DNA of 64,000 nt from Candidatus Tisiphia endosymbiont of Sialis lutaria (GCF_964026535.1 NZ_OZ032153.1:1178001-1242000); one strand, 5' to 3'. Positions 36,063 through 45,987 are shown, counted from the stretch's first letter. Numbers and translations are program-made. Notes: generated from the letters alone by a model not told the origin.

Positions 36063-36405
36063 CCGCCACAACTGTTGAAAATTAGAAGGTAAAACGGGTT
36101 TTAGATAGGTTTTCTGTCATTGCGAGACCACGCAAGTAGGTCGTGGCAATCCATTATTCATTAAACTAGATTGCTTCGTCGACCTACGGTCTCCACAACT
36201 GTTGAAAGTCAGAAGAGGAAGCGGTTTTAGACCGGATAGTTTAAAAGTCGTATGTGGTCAACGTCTATTAGCGAGAAAGACCGTAGGTCGACGAAGCAAT
36301 CCATAAAAGTAACCAAAGATGGATTGCCACGACCTACTTGCGTGGTCTCACAATGACAGAAAACCTATCTAAAACCCGCTTTACCTTCTAACTTTCAACA
36401 GTTGT
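36063..36405 (+). repeat. Composite of E and B palindromic elements
   Basis: E ends ACAACTGTTGAAA occur near 36069 and 36194, with the inverted CTTTCAACAGTTGT ending at about 36405. Two B hairpins lie inside, at about 36116-36192 and 36268-36358. The arrangement resembles 7310-7515 but is longer. Part of a B arm and an A arm (CATCGCTCCTAGCCC) follow to about 36500. No gene lies between 35965 and 36507. Confidence 0.7.
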
Positions 36406-36507
36406 GCTACGGTCTCCTCGCCAATGACGGTTTTTCAATTATTGTTTTCTTAAACTGACGCTTATGTACTCCATCGCTCCTAGCCCAAAATTCTACTCCT
36501 CAAGAGT

Positions 36508-37005
36508 TTAAGCAAGGCTATCAATTAACTTAGCCATGCCTTCTTCATCTAACTCTTCAAAAAAATCATCGTTGATTTGGACAACTGGTGCATTAACACA
36601 AGCACCCAAACATTCAACTTCTGTAAGGCTAAACTTTTTATCGCTGGTTAGCTCACCGAAATTAATAGCCAGTTTATTCTTACAGATAGTAGCAATTTTA
36701 TCGCTACCCCTTAGCCAACAGGGGGTAGTACCACAAATTTGTATGTGATATCGTCCTACTGGTTGTAGATTAAACATGGTATAGAATGTTGCAACTTCAT
36801 AAGCTCTGATGAAAGGTATATTTAGAAAATTTGCCACATACTCTATCGATGCTTTAGGTAACCAACCATTCATTTGCCGTTGGGCAAGGTCAAGTAACGG
36901 TAGGATCGCACTTTTCTGTCTATTTTCAGGATATTTCTTAATAATATCTTGAGCTTTTTTTAAATTTTCATCATTAAAACTGAAATTTACTGGTTCATCA
37001 TTCAT
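36508..37005 (-). CDS. nuoE: NADH-quinone oxidoreductase subunit E
   Basis: The 165-residue subunit of complex I carries the thioredoxin-like [2Fe-2S] site: C-G-T-T-P-C in the first half of the motif and C-L-G-A-C-V-N-A-P in the second. N-terminal helices contain Y-V-A-N-F-L-N-I-P and [12 protein letters not shown]. It belongs to the peripheral NADH-dehydrogenase arm facing the cytoplasm, with NuoF and NuoG. The start overlaps the nuoD stop by 4 bp. No nuoF follows. Confidence 0.95.
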   Translation of the reverse strand: MNDEPVNFSFNDENLKKAQDIIKKYPENRQKSAILPLLDLAQRQMNGWLPKASIEYVANFLNIPFIRAYEVATFYTMFNLQPVGRYHIQICGTTPCWLRGSDKIATICKNKLAINFGELTSDKKFSLTEVECLGACVNAPVVQINDDFFEELDEEGMAKLIDSLA

Positions 37006-38177
37006 CGATCAATTTCTCCAAAAACAATGTCAAGACTGGCAATAATAGTTACCACATCTGCCATCAAATGGCCTCTCGACATAAAGTCTAAACCTTGCAG
37101 ATGAGCAAATCCAGGGGCTTTAATACGGCATCTATAGGGTTTGTTGCTTCCATCAGAGTATAAATATACCCCAAACTCGCCTTTTGGGGCTTCAACAAAT
37201 CGATATATCTCGCCTTGTGGTACGTTATATCCTTCAGTATAAAGTTTAAAATGATTAATCATTGCTTCCATCGATTCTTTCATTTGCTTTCTTGATGGTG
37301 GAGCAATTTTAGGGTCATCAGTTTTAATACTACCTTTCGGTATTTTTTCAAGACATTGTTGTATAATTTTAAGTGATTGGTACATTTCTTCAATGCGAAC
37401 CAAATACCTATCATAACAATCACCATTTTTGCCAATTGGTATGTCAAAATCTAGTTCACCATATACATCGTACGGATTGGTTTTTCTAAGATCCCATGCG
37501 ATACCTGAGCCTCGTAGTATTGGACCAGAAAACCCCCAATCCATAGCTTCTTTTTGGCTTACTACTCCGATATCTACTAGGCGTTGTTTCCAAATCCTAT
37601 TGTCATTTAACAAGGTTTCAACATCTTGTAATTTTTTAGGAAATTGTTGAATAAAAATATGAATATCTTCTAATATATCATCTGGTAAGTCTTGGGCAAC
37701 GCCACCAGGTCTAAAATAATTTGCATGCATTCTAGAACCAGACACACGCTCGTAAAATTCCATAATTTTTTCACGTTCCTCAAATAACCATAATAGAGGG
37801 GTAGTAGCACCAACATCTAGAGCTTGGGTTGTGATATTAAGGATGTGGTTAAGGATACGGGTAAGTTCAGAAAACATCACTCGAATAAATTGAGCTCGTC
37901 TTGGAACTTCGCAGCCAAGTAATCCTTCAACTGTTAAGGCAAAGGCGTGTTCTTGGCACATTGGCGATACGTAATCTAATCGATCAAAGTATGGTATAGC
38001 TTGTAGATATGTTTTATACTCAATTAATTTTTCAGTACCACGATGCAATAAGCCAATATGTGGATCTGCTTTATTGATCACCTCACCATCCATTTCTAAG
38101 ATTAATCTTAAAACTCCATGGGTAGCTGGATGTTGTGGTCCAAAATTCAGTACAACATTTTTATTATTATCACTCAC
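37002..38177 (-). CDS. nuoD: NADH-quinone oxidoreductase subunit D
   Basis: The 391-residue 49-kDa-type subunit starts [15 protein letters not shown] and has [24 protein letters not shown] and the C-terminal [13 protein letters not shown]. It lies in the quinone-binding module of complex I next to NuoB. It is coupled to nuoE by a 4-bp overlap. nuoA, nuoB and nuoC, which often come just before nuoD, are not on the upstream side here; a G-family repeat and a lipoprotein gene are found instead. Confidence 0.96.
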   Translation of the reverse strand: MSDNNKNVVLNFGPQHPATHGVLRLILEMDGEVINKADPHIGLLHRGTEKLIEYKTYLQAIPYFDRLDYVSPMCQEHAFALTVEGLLGCEVPRRAQFIRVMFSELTRILNHILNITTQALDVGATTPLLWLFEEREKIMEFYERVSGSRMHANYFRPGGVAQDLPDDILEDIHIFIQQFPKKLQDVETLLNDNRIWKQRLVDIGVVSQKEAMDWGFSGPILRGSGIAWDLRKTNPYDVYGELDFDIPIGKNGDCYDRYLVRIEEMYQSLKIIQQCLEKIPKGSIKTDDPKIAPPSRKQMKESMEAMINHFKLYTEGYNVPQGEIYRFVEAPKGEFGVYLYSDGSNKPYRCRIKAPGFAHLQGLDFMSRGHLMADVVTIIASLDIVFGEIDR

Positions 38178-38241
38178 CTTATTTTAAACTCCGGCAATTA
38201 TTGTCCTCTATATAGCTGCCCTGAATAGTACTGCTCAATTT

Positions 38242-38294
38242 GTCATTCCCACTTCGGTGCGGAATCTAAGACCCCACACCAAAGCAGGGGTGAC
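38242..38294 (+). repeat. G-family palindromic element
   Basis: GTCATTCCCACTTCGGTGCGG pairs, with mismatches, with CACCAAAGCAGGGGTGAC. Sits just upstream of nuoD, between it and the lipoprotein gene. Confidence 0.65.
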
Positions 38295-38395
38295 AGCCTT
38301 GTAATAGACGTCAATTTAATTATCTATATATTTTTGAGTATATACCAAAATTTCTGTCCACTAAGTGAAAAAGTGAAAAAATTATATAATTAATC

Positions 38396-38647
38396 TTATT
38401 TTTCTATTTCTTTTATCAAAGCCTGTTCACCCTCAGTAAGAGTTTCTGGAGAAGACGATTTAGAGTTTTCTTTATCTTTTACTTTAATAGCAGGTAAGTC
38501 ATAGTGAGGAGGCATTTCTAGAGTTTTGTTGCGTCCTACCTTGTATTCATCAGGTCCAGGGGTCACAATTCCTATTGTTTCTTTTACTTCTTTACTGCAT
38601 GCAGATAACATTATTACAGTAGCAAATAACCAAAAAGTTATACGCAC
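38396..38647 (-). CDS. Small DUF3035-like lipoprotein
   Basis: The 83-residue protein has a lipoprotein signal ending in the lipobox L-S-A-C (Cys17). The mature part contains T-P-G-P-D-E-Y-K-V-G-R-N-K-T-L-E-M-P-P-H-Y-D-L-P, the conserved block of the alphaproteobacterial DUF3035 family, then a Lys/Glu/Ser-rich tail. It would be anchored in the inner or outer membrane by a lipid on Cys17. Function unknown. It begins directly after the lspA stop, so it is encoded together with the peptidase that would process it. Confidence 0.8.
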   Translation of the reverse strand: MRITFWLFATVIMLSACSKEVKETIGIVTPGPDEYKVGRNKTLEMPPHYDLPAIKVKDKENSKSSSPETLTEGEQALIKEIEK

Positions 38648-39253
38648 TTAATCTCCTTTTAAATTTATATTTTCCTTAAAAGCAAGCTCACGGATCCTAT
38701 CTGCTTCAGCTTGTATCATAGTGTGATTATATTTAATGTCTTGTTGTTGTTCAACAATTTTCTTAGTTTTATAATAATCATGTATCAAAAATATTACTCC
38801 TAATGAAATGAAACTATCAGCTAGATTAAATATTGGAAAACCAAAATCTTGATAATGAAAATAAATAAAATCAAATACTGCCCCATTAACAAAACGATCG
38901 ATCAAATTACCGATAGCCCCACCAATGACAAAACTATAACCAACAAAGCCTGTCATTGTCTTACATTTTAATAAGATATACCATAAATATATTATAACAA
39001 CAGAATTAATAACTATAAACAACATATTGCTATACTGATAATAATTTCGGAACATTCCAAAACTAATACCATGGTTCCAGCTATAAACTATATCTAAAAA
39101 GCTTGTTACTTTCATGGTTAGACCAATTTTGCCCCTTAGATAATTTATAAACCACCATTTTACTAATTGATCTATAATTACCAATTTAATAACTATACGG
39201 CTATTTTGACGAATAATTAGTAATATTCTTTTTAATGTTAATGGTATATGCAT
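38648..39253 (-). CDS. lspA: Lipoprotein signal peptidase (signal peptidase II)
   Basis: The 201-residue inner-membrane aspartyl peptidase has four membrane helices. The family blocks are D-Q-L-V-K-W-W near residue 29, W-N-H-G-I-S-F-G-M-F, G-G-A-I-G-N-L-I-D-R-F (first catalytic Asp) and F-N-L-A-D-S-F-I-S-L-G (second catalytic Asp). It cleaves prolipoproteins before the lipid-modified Cys. It is longer than the usual 160 residues because of an N-terminal extension and a hydrophilic tail after the last helix. Confidence 0.93.
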   Translation of the reverse strand: MHIPLTLKRILLIIRQNSRIVIKLVIIDQLVKWWFINYLRGKIGLTMKVTSFLDIVYSWNHGISFGMFRNYYQYSNMLFIVINSVVIIYLWYILLKCKTMTGFVGYSFVIGGAIGNLIDRFVNGAVFDFIYFHYQDFGFPIFNLADSFISLGVIFLIHDYYKTKKIVEQQQDIKYNHTMIQAEADRIRELAFKENINLKGD

Positions 39254-39401
39254 ATTACAAACAATCTTACCGCAAATATTGGTTATTAGATTCTAAACAG
39301 TCATGGCAATGTAAAAGTCATAGCAAAATGCTCGGGATTTTTAAATTACCCGATCTAAAACCACTTCCTCTTTTACTTTTCAACAGTTGTGACTAAAGAA
39401 A

Positions 39402-39689
39402 CTACTCACTAATATTGCCGGTATTCCCAGAGTTTTCACCAGTTACATTTACACCAAGCTCTTCGTTACTAGAATGTTCAGCATTAAGAAATGTTAGTGA
39501 GCTTCCTAGATAATGTTTTAGTGCTTCTAAAGAATTTGCTTGTTGTGGTAAGCCTACTGGTAAGACTACTGGTAAGATTACTTGTACACTCGCCTGATTT
39601 GCCCCTGGCTCAATACTCTGAAATCCTACTGTTGTTTCTGAAGAAATTGTTATATTTAGTTCTTCTTCTGAGTTAGATGTTTTTCTCAT
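39402..39689 (-). CDS. Small hypothetical protein with Pro/Val/Leu repeat
   Basis: I do not recognise this 95-residue protein. It is kept because a strong Shine-Dalgarno sequence (AGGGG) lies about 5 bases before its ATG. It is Ser/Glu/Asn-rich with a short repeat I-L-P-V-V-L-P-V-G-L-P near the middle and a segment L-E-A-L-K-H-Y-L-G-S-S. There is no signal peptide. It sits between lspA and dnaJ on the same strand. It could be a lineage-specific gene or a remnant. Confidence 0.45.
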   Translation of the reverse strand: MRKTSNSEEELNITISSETTVGFQSIEPGANQASVQVILPVVLPVGLPQQANSLEALKHYLGSSLTFLNAEHSSNEELGVNVTGENSGNTGNISE

Positions 39690-39790
39690 AAATCCCCTGT
39701 TTTTACATTAGAACATACCCAAATACTACATTTGAATATCTACACTCATATAATACATTTTATAATACAATACCATTAAAAAATCAAATT

Positions 39791-40927
39791 TTATGACCAT
39801 AAGTTTTTCATTTTGTTAAAAAAACTAGCATCATCTTCATCTTTGTCGTTTGACAATTCTGTATCTAGCATCTCTAGTAATTCTTTTTGTTTTTTAGTAA
39901 GATTTTTCGGTATCTCAATATGGATGTGGGCAAACATATCCCCTCTAATGGTTGATCTAACCTTAGACATACCTTTGCCTTTTAGTCTTAGTTGTTCGCC
40001 ATTTTGTGTGCCGGCTGGTATTTTTAACTTTACCTTACCACCTTCTATGTCTGGTACTTCTACTTCTCCACCTAAAATAGCTTTAATGAAACTAATAGGT
40101 AGTCGACAATGCAAATTAATTCCATCAACTTTATACAGGTCATGTTGCTTAATAGTAACAAAAATATACAAATCTCCATTACTGCCTCCTCGCATTCCGG
40201 CATCTCCTTCACCAGTAAGTCTTATTCTTGTGCCTTCCTCAATACCAGCTGGAATATTTACCAATAAATTCCTATGTTGTAAATGACGCCCTTGACCATG
40301 ACATTTTTTACATGGATTTTTAATTATTTGCCCTGCACCTTGGCATTTTGCACAAGTTTGTTCTAAGGTAAAGAAACCCTGTTGTATTCTTGTAGCCCCG
40401 CGTCCTCCACAAGTATCACATTTGGTCATGCCAGTATCATTATTTTCTGAACCACTACCGTTACATGGTGAACACTTTACTTCACTAGTAAAACTAATAT
40501 TTTTCTCGATACCACGAAATGCTTCTGACAAAGTAACTGTGATTTCATATTTTAAATCTGAACCTCTAACGCTAGTGGACTGGTGCGACCTTCTTGCCCC
40601 GCCACCCATAAAATCATTAAAAAACTCACCAAATATATCATTCAAATCATGATTTCCCCCTCTAGAAGCCTGCCTTCCAGCTGACGATGCTGCTCCTGAA
40701 TTATGAAAAGCCTCATGTCCAAAACGATCATATGCTGCTCTTTTCTGCTCATCTTTTAGTACATCATAAGCACTACTTATTTCCTTAAACTTTTTTTCTG
40801 CTTGTTGATCCTGTGAATTACGGTCAGGATGATATTGCATAGCTAATTTATGATAAGCCTTTTTTATTTCTGCTTGGCTAGCAGTTTTATTAACTCCAAG
40901 TACTTGGTAATAATCTTTTGTAGACAT
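39791..40927 (-). CDS. dnaJ: Chaperone protein DnaJ
   Basis: The 378-residue type I J-protein has a J domain with H-P-D (M-Q-Y-H-P-D-R-N), a G/F-rich linker (F-M-G-G-G-A-R-R), four zinc-finger repeats ([32 protein letters not shown]) and the substrate-binding beta domains. It stimulates DnaK ATPase and delivers unfolded clients. It lies downstream of dnaK on the same strand, with two B-family palindromes in the 269-bp gap. Confidence 0.97.
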   Translation of the reverse strand: MSTKDYYQVLGVNKTASQAEIKKAYHKLAMQYHPDRNSQDQQAEKKFKEISSAYDVLKDEQKRAAYDRFGHEAFHNSGAASSAGRQASRGGNHDLNDIFGEFFNDFMGGGARRSHQSTSVRGSDLKYEITVTLSEAFRGIEKNISFTSEVKCSPCNGSGSENNDTGMTKCDTCGGRGATRIQQGFFTLEQTCAKCQGAGQIIKNPCKKCHGQGRHLQHRNLLVNIPAGIEEGTRIRLTGEGDAGMRGGSNGDLYIFVTIKQHDLYKVDGINLHCRLPISFIKAILGGEVEVPDIEGGKVKLKIPAGTQNGEQLRLKGKGMSKVRSTIRGDMFAHIHIEIPKNLTKKQKELLEMLDTELSNDKDEDDASFFNKMKNLWS

Positions 40928-40968
40928 AATAAGGATATCTTATTTTAAATTTTATTTTTAGCCAAAAC

Positions 40969-41189
40969 GTCATTACGAGCGAACGTATATGAGCGTGGTA
41001 ATCCATTTTTTCTGGATGGCTTCGGAGGCTTACGCCTCCTCGCAATGACGCTTGAGATGCATACATGTCATTGCACATAGGCTTAAGAAAATAATAATTG
41101 AGAAACTGTCATTGCGAGGAGACCGTAAGGTCGACGAAGCAATCCAGAAAAAATGGATTACCACGCCACCTACGATAGCTCGCAATGGC
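40969..41189 (+). repeat. Two B-family palindromic elements between dnaJ and dnaK
   Basis: Copies at 40969-41049 and 41108-41189 with arms GTCATTACGAGCG / CTCGCAATGAC and GTCATTGCGAGGAG / CTCGCAATGGC. The linking sequence (TTAAGAAAATAATAATTGAG) recurs beside B elements at about 36440, 46040 and 55030. The hairpins may lower dnaJ expression relative to dnaK. Confidence 0.75.
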
Positions 41190-41196
41190 ATAATAA

Positions 41197-43086
41197 TTAC
41201 TTATTACTTACATCCTCGTAATTAGCATCAACTACTTTATCGTCATCACTTGCCTTAGCTTCTGTATTACTATCATCTTCCGACGGAGATTTATACATAG
41301 CTTCTCCAATTTTCATGCTTGCTGCCATAAGAGTGTCAGTTTTCGCTTTAATTTCTTCAAGATTATCTGACTCTAAAGCTGCCTTTAACTCTGTTATAGC
41401 ATTTTCTACTTGTTGTTTATCACTAACTGATATTTTACCATCATATTCTTTTAGAGTCTTTTCAGTTGAATAAATCAAGCTATCGGCATTATTTTTAGCT
41501 TCAATTAATTCACGACGCTTTTTATCCTCATCAGCATTTTTTTCCGCATCTTTGACCATTTGTTCAATTTCTGCATCACTAAGCCCTCCGGAAGCCTGGA
41601 TAGTTACTTTCTGTTCTTTACCACTAGCTTTATCTTTGGCAGAAACGTGAACTATACCATTAACATCGATATCAAAGGTTACTTCAATTTGTGGTACTCC
41701 TCGTGGGGCAGGAGGAATACCATCCAGATTAAATTGCCCAAGTAGCTTATTAGCAGCTGCCATTTCCCGTTCACCTTGGAATACTCTAATCGTTACCGCA
41801 TGTTGGTTATCGTCCGCCGTAGAGAATGTTTGACTTTTCTTGGTAGGAATAGTTGTATTACGATCAATCAGCCTAGTAAATACCCCCCCAAGAGTTTCAA
41901 TACCTAAAGATAAAGGGGTAACATCTAGTAATAATATATCAGTAACTTCTTTGTTTAATACCCCACCTTGAATAGCAGCCCCTAGAGCTACGACTTCATC
42001 AGGATTTACTCCTCTATGTGGTTCGCGACCAAAAAATTCTTTTACCTTGTCAATAACTTTTGGCATTCTAGTCATACCGCCAACTAGCACTACTTCCTGA
42101 ATATCTGAGGCTTTTAGCCCAGCATCTTTTAAAGCTTTCTTACATGGTTCGATTGTATAATCAATTAGCGTTGCCACTAAGGATTCTAACTTTGCTCTAG
42201 TAAATTTTATATTTAAATGTTTAGGACCTGAACTATCAGCTGTAATATATGGTAAATTAACATCGGTTTGCGGTACAGATGATAATTCTTTTTTAGCTTT
42301 TTCGGCAGCTTCTTTCAAACGCTGTAAAGCTAAAGGATCTTTGCGTAAATCCATACCACTTTCTTTCTTAAATTCATCGATTAAATAATCTAGAATTCTC
42401 GAATCAAAATCTTCCCCACCAAGGAAAGTATTACCATTGGTAGATTTAACCTCAAATACTCCGTTACCTATTTCTAAAATTGATACGTCAAACGTACCGC
42501 CACCAAGATCATAAACTGCAATTATTTTGCTTTCAGCTTTATCAAAACCATATGCTAAAGCTGCGGCTGTTGGTTCGTTGATTATCCGTAATACGTCCAA
42601 ACCAGCAATTTTTCCAGCATCTTTGGTTGCTTGACGTTGTGCATCGTTAAAATATGCTGGTACAGTAATAACTGCTTGCGTTACCTTTTCACCAAGATAA
42701 TTTTCAGCTGTTTCCTTCATTTTTTGCAGAATATAAGCACTAATTTGACTAGGTGAATATTTTTCTCCGTTAACTTCAACCCAAGCATCATTATTAGCAG
42801 CTTTTACGATTTGGTACGGTACAAGGTCTTGATCTTTTTTAACCATAGGATCAGAGAAACTTCTACCTATCAATCTTTTAATGCCATATAAAGTATTATT
42901 TGGATTGGTCACAGCTTGACGCTTTGCTGGTTCGCCAATTAATTTTTCACCACCGCTAGCAAATCCTACCATTGAGGGAGTCGTTCTAACTCCTTCGGCA
43001 TTTGCTATAACTTTCGGTTCTTTCCCTTCCATTACTGCAACGCAGGAATTTGTTGTTCCTAAATCTATACCTATAATTTTTGCCAT
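41197..43086 (-). CDS. dnaK: Chaperone protein DnaK (Hsp70)
   Basis: The 629-residue Hsp70 starts [16 protein letters not shown] choose the ATG at 43086, which has AGGAG five bases upstream, over the in-frame GTG at 43092. The ATPase domain contains [14 protein letters not shown] and [10 protein letters not shown]. The substrate-binding domain contains [17 protein letters not shown]. The C-terminal lid ends in an acidic tail. No CIRCE operator or clear RpoH promoter was found immediately upstream, where the lysozyme gene ends 28 bp before the start. Confidence 0.97.
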   Translation of the reverse strand: MAKIIGIDLGTTNSCVAVMEGKEPKVIANAEGVRTTPSMVGFASGGEKLIGEPAKRQAVTNPNNTLYGIKRLIGRSFSDPMVKKDQDLVPYQIVKAANNDAWVEVNGEKYSPSQISAYILQKMKETAENYLGEKVTQAVITVPAYFNDAQRQATKDAGKIAGLDVLRIINEPTAAALAYGFDKAESKIIAVYDLGGGTFDVSILEIGNGVFEVKSTNGNTFLGGEDFDSRILDYLIDEFKKESGMDLRKDPLALQRLKEAAEKAKKELSSVPQTDVNLPYITADSSGPKHLNIKFTRAKLESLVATLIDYTIEPCKKALKDAGLKASDIQEVVLVGGMTRMPKVIDKVKEFFGREPHRGVNPDEVVALGAAIQGGVLNKEVTDILLLDVTPLSLGIETLGGVFTRLIDRNTTIPTKKSQTFSTADDNQHAVTIRVFQGEREMAAANKLLGQFNLDGIPPAPRGVPQIEVTFDIDVNGIVHVSAKDKASGKEQKVTIQASGGLSDAEIEQMVKDAEKNADEDKKRRELIEAKNNADSLIYSTEKTLKEYDGKISVSDKQQVENAITELKAALESDNLEEIKAKTDTLMAASMKIGEAMYKSPSEDDSNTEAKASDDDKVVDANYEDVSNK

Positions 43087-43113
43087 ATACACTCCTAATT
43101 CCGATTAAACAAT

Positions 43114-43812
43114 TCAACTTAACAAGTTCTGATATAGTAATTTACAATCTATTTTACAAGAGGTGGTGATGAAAAAAATCATGAGAATACCCACATATGG
43201 GAGTAGAGTAAGGCATTTGGACGAATCACCTATTTCACTTTGCACATTTCTACGATTTTGAATTCCCCTAATCTTTTCTTTATTAGAACCTTCTCTTACT
43301 TCGATTAATCCTTGCTCTAGATATTTTAACTTAGAACTTTCAGCATAAAGCCTCATATGCTGAAAAAATTTTGTAAACTTACCCACTAACTTATTACCAC
43401 CATTCCAATAAAGATCCTCAATCATCAGCCTCTCGTTAGGTTTTAGCTTATCCCAAGACTTACCATAAATATTTTTTAGTTCGATGCGATTAGTAGCACT
43501 CTTATAGTCGTATATCATTCGAGATTGCTCAGTTGTAATAGTTTGCTGACCATTATAAACTTTATCAAATGATATCAACCCCTGAAATATTGCCTGCCAA
43601 ACAATTCTTGCTTCGGGATTATCCATATTAAAACCTATCCCTATAGTCTTATTTCCTTTAATATCTTTATATATTTGTAATATTTCATTTTCATTGCCTT
43701 TAATAAAAGCAAGTGCCATTTCTTGATAAAATTGTAAATGTTCTGGCTTAAAAAGATTTAAACCATGTAATTTATCCCGTAACTCAGCGGCAAATTTTAT
43801 ACTTACTACCAT
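43114..43812 (-). CDS. T4-type lysozyme (GH24-like) with C-terminal membrane segment
   Basis: The 232-residue protein aligns to phage T4 lysozyme around E41-x(8)-D50-x(5)-T56 (E-N-E-I-L-Q-I-Y-K-D-I-K-G-N-K-T-I-G-I-G), exactly the spacing of catalytic Glu11, Asp20 and Thr26. Further matches are E-R-L-M-I-E-D-L-Y-W-N-G-G and G-I-Q-N-R-R-N-V-Q-S-E. It should cut the glycan strands of peptidoglycan. There is no N-terminal signal peptide. Instead a hydrophobic stretch near the end (L-L-P-Y-V-G-I-L-M-I-F-F-I) could be a membrane anchor or holin-like exit signal. It lies 27 bp upstream of dnaK on the same strand and may share its transcript. Confidence 0.75.
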   Translation of the reverse strand: MVVSIKFAAELRDKLHGLNLFKPEHLQFYQEMALAFIKGNENEILQIYKDIKGNKTIGIGFNMDNPEARIVWQAIFQGLISFDKVYNGQQTITTEQSRMIYDYKSATNRIELKNIYGKSWDKLKPNERLMIEDLYWNGGNKLVGKFTKFFQHMRLYAESSKLKYLEQGLIEVREGSNKEKIRGIQNRRNVQSEIGDSSKCLTLLPYVGILMIFFITTSCKIDCKLLYQNLLS

Positions 43813-43826
43813 AAATTTATAACCTT

Positions 43827-43855
43827 TATTATCTTATACTTCTTGCATAAGTCAA
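43827..43855 (-). promoter_or_regulatory. Possible sigma-70 promoter of the lysozyme-dnaK unit
   Basis: On the minus strand TTGACT (43855-43850) is followed after 17 bp by ATAATA (43832-43827), about 15 bp before the ATG at 43812. The boxes are good, but the leader would be very short. Confidence 0.4.
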
Positions 43856-43914
43856 TAATAGCATCTTTTTAGCTAGCACTAAGTGATCTGGTAAAAAAAT
43901 TTAGTAAAAAATCA

Positions 43915-43943
43915 TTGACTAGGCAAATATATTAAAACATAAT
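43915..43943 (+). promoter_or_regulatory. Predicted sigma-70 promoter of rnpB
   Basis: TTGACT (43915-43920) and CATAAT (43938-43943) are 17 bp apart. The expected start, about 7 bp further at 43950, is exactly the first base of helix P1 of the RNase P RNA. Confidence 0.7.
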
Positions 43944-43949
43944 CACCTC

Positions 43950-44341
43950 GATGGTCGTGCAGTTGCGTAAAAATCTATACTAGAATTTACGAGGAAAGTC
44001 CGGACTCTACAGAGATATGGTGCTGGTTAACGTCCAGCGGGAGAGTAATCTTTTAGGGAAAGTGCCGCAGAAAATATACCGCCAAATTATAATATAGTTT
44101 GGTAAGGGTGAAATGGTGTGGTAAGAGCACACCGGTAGGTTGGTAACAAGCTACGCATGGTAAACCCCACCAAGAGCAAGATCAAATAGGCACTACAGAA
44201 CTTACGTGTTCCTAGGCATCTCTGGCTAGAAGTAGTGCGGGTAGATCGCTTGAGGTAAATTGTAACATTTATCCTAGATAAATAACTGCAATAAATAATA
44301 GAAATATTATCTATACAAAATCCGGCTTATAGACCATCATT
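43950..44341 (+). ncRNA. rnpB: RNase P RNA, bacterial type A
   Basis: The catalytic RNA of RNase P, which trims tRNA 5' leaders. Conserved blocks are present in order: GAGGAAAGTCCGG near 43990, GGGTGAAATGGTG near 44106, CTACGCATGG near 44150, CACCAAGAGCAAG near 44170, and the 3' block CCGGCTTATAGACC near 44321. Helix P1 forms between GATGGTC (43950-43956) and GACCATC (44332-44338), fixing both ends. The run of T after P1 (ATTTTTTATAAG) may end transcription. Length of about 390 nt is normal. It is divergent from the lysozyme-dnaK genes. Confidence 0.93.
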
Positions 44342-44364
44342 TTTTATAAGACTTTTACCCAAAG

Positions 44365-44506
44365 GTTATTGCGAGGAGATGTTTTAGTGGTGACGAAGCA
44401 ATATGACAAGCTTTATGGATTGCCACTACCTACTTGCGTGGTCTCGCAATGACGCTTGAGATGCATATACGTCATTGCGAAACTATGTAATGGTTGAAGC
44501 AATCCA
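44365..44506 (+). repeat. B-family element plus a half copy
   Basis: A full hairpin at 44365-44453 (GTTATTGCGAGGAG / CTCGCAATGAC). Left-arm-only sequence follows at 44471-44506 (GTCATTGCGAAAC ... GAAGCAATCC). Lies between rnpB and the 44545 gene. Confidence 0.65.
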
Positions 44507-44544
44507 TTCCATAAGAATAGATTATCTCAAGGATTTTTAAGATT

Positions 44545-45987
44545 GTGAAAAATATTTTTTATACAGAATTTTGGCATAAATATTATCCTATAATTTTATG
44601 CTTCATCTTACTGGTTTTTCATTTCTTATCAGCCTATCCTGGTGGTATGTCATCTGATAGTTTTGATCAATATCAGCAGAGTATTAGTGGAAATTATAAT
44701 TCTCATCACCCATCTTTAATGTCAATAGTATGGTCGTTAATTAATCATATCCATCAAGATCCACAATTGATGCTATTGGTAGATTTAGCATTTTTATGGG
44801 GTGGAATACTACTACTTCTATATGCAGATCAACAAAATAAATATAGATATCTATATTTGGTAATTGCCCTTTCGCCTAATATATTGTCTCAATCTGCAAC
44901 AATTTGGAAAGATGTAGTTTTTGCCTTAGGTACTTTCTTCTGCATAGCTACTTGTATTTTTTTTACTTATCGACAAAAAACAGCACCTTTCTGGGTGGTT
45001 GTTGGATTATTATTGATTTGCTTTTATATTGTTGGGGTTAAATTTCAAGCTAAATTTATTGTACCAATTTTGATTTTGTTTATATTGTCAGTTTATCTTA
45101 AAACTAATATTTTGATAAGAATAACAGCTACTAGTATTATTTCCGTAATAATCATATATGGTAATATTACACTTGCTAAATATTTTTCTACAGAGGGTCA
45201 TTCAGAGCAATTACCTCAATTTTTTGATGTTGCTGGAGTGAGTGTTGCCATAAATAATGATGATTTATTACCAGACTATGTTAAAGAAGACAAAAATTTA
45301 TATAGTTTTGAAAAGCTCAAGGCACAATATACTGCAAAGTGGGTTGATACATTAATCTTTGGTGATGCTAGGATTTATAATTCAACATCAGACCCTATAA
45401 AATTGCAAGAGATGCAGTCTGCTTATATAAAAGCTATAATGTACCATCCTTTAATTTTTTTAAAACATCGAATGATTAATTTTGCTTTTTTAATGACCAA
45501 CACGGGATTCTATCACTATGGCTTTATTGATTCTACCGAAGCTCAAAAACATAATATAGATATTAAGAATAATCACTTAAAAAAGGCGATAACAAAATAT
45601 TTAAAAAAATATCCATGGATTTTAACAACCAACCTTATTAGTTTTATACTAATATTTGTTTATTTAACAGCTATTTTAACAAATAAACAATCTGATATAG
45701 TCAATTCAGGAGAATTTGGGGCTAGGAACGATGGAGCGACACCTATAAGTAATAGGCGAGCATTGAGCGACGACGTCCCCAACTTCTCATCAATTGACTA
45801 TAATCCTGAGAAGGTTATTTTAACTTATATTGTTGCGATAGGTCTTGTTTTTTCGGTAGTATTACTTTTTGCTACTATGGCATCTGATTACCGTTACTAC
45901 TATGTAATAAGAGTGTTAACATTATTTAGCTTGCCAATTTATCTGAAGTTCAGACATTGCAAAGTAACAAATTTCATTCCCGTGTAG
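44545..45987 (+). CDS. GT-C-like multi-membrane protein with in-frame palindromic insertion
   Basis: The 480-residue protein starts at a GTG, supported by the matching ATG of its neighbour paralogue and by AGGA upstream. It has about eleven membrane helices. The first loop carries Y-P-G-G-M-S-S-D-S-F-D-Q-Y-Q-Q and S-H-H-P-S-L-M, the Asp/His pattern seen in GT-C-fold glycosyltransferases that use lipid-linked sugars in the periplasm. Donor and acceptor are unknown. An A-family element (45696-45802) adds 35 residues in the loop before the last two helices. The C-terminus runs a few codons into a repeat fragment (K-V-T-N-F-I-P-V). Confidence 0.65.
   Translation: MKNIFYTEFWHKYYPIILCFILLVFHFLSAYPGGMSSDSFDQYQQSISGNYNSHHPSLMSIVWSLINHIHQDPQLMLLVDLAFLWGGILLLLYADQQNKYRYLYLVIALSPNILSQSATIWKDVVFALGTFFCIATCIFFTYRQKTAPFWVVVGLLLICFYIVGVKFQAKFIVPILILFILSVYLKTNILIRITATSIISVIIIYGNITLAKYFSTEGHSEQLPQFFDVAGVSVAINNDDLLPDYVKEDKNLYSFEKLKAQYTAKWVDTLIFGDARIYNSTSDPIKLQEMQSAYIKAIMYHPLIFLKHRMINFAFLMTNTGFYHYGFIDSTEAQKHNIDIKNNHLKKAITKYLKKYPWILTTNLISFILIFVYLTAILTNKQSDIVNSGEFGARNDGATPISNRRALSDDVPNFSSIDYNPEKVILTYIVAIGLVFSVVLLFATMASDYRYYYVIRVLTLFSLPIYLKFRHCKVTNFIPV
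45696..45802 (+). repeat. A-family palindromic element inside the GT-C-like gene, in frame
   Basis: 107 bp with ends TATAGTCAATTCAGG and CATCAATTGACTATA. The paralogue shows the uninterrupted sequence at 47257-47268. Net gain is 105 bp, or 35 codons, and one TA of the target appears doubled. Confidence 0.93.

Noticed and set aside
39813-40286. 157-codon open frame on the plus strand
   Set aside because: Antisense to the zinc-finger and C-terminal part of dnaJ.
41197-43200. CIRCE or RpoH-type heat-shock control of dnaK
   Set aside because: No CIRCE inverted repeat and no convincing RpoH -35/-10 pair were found in the short region before dnaK.
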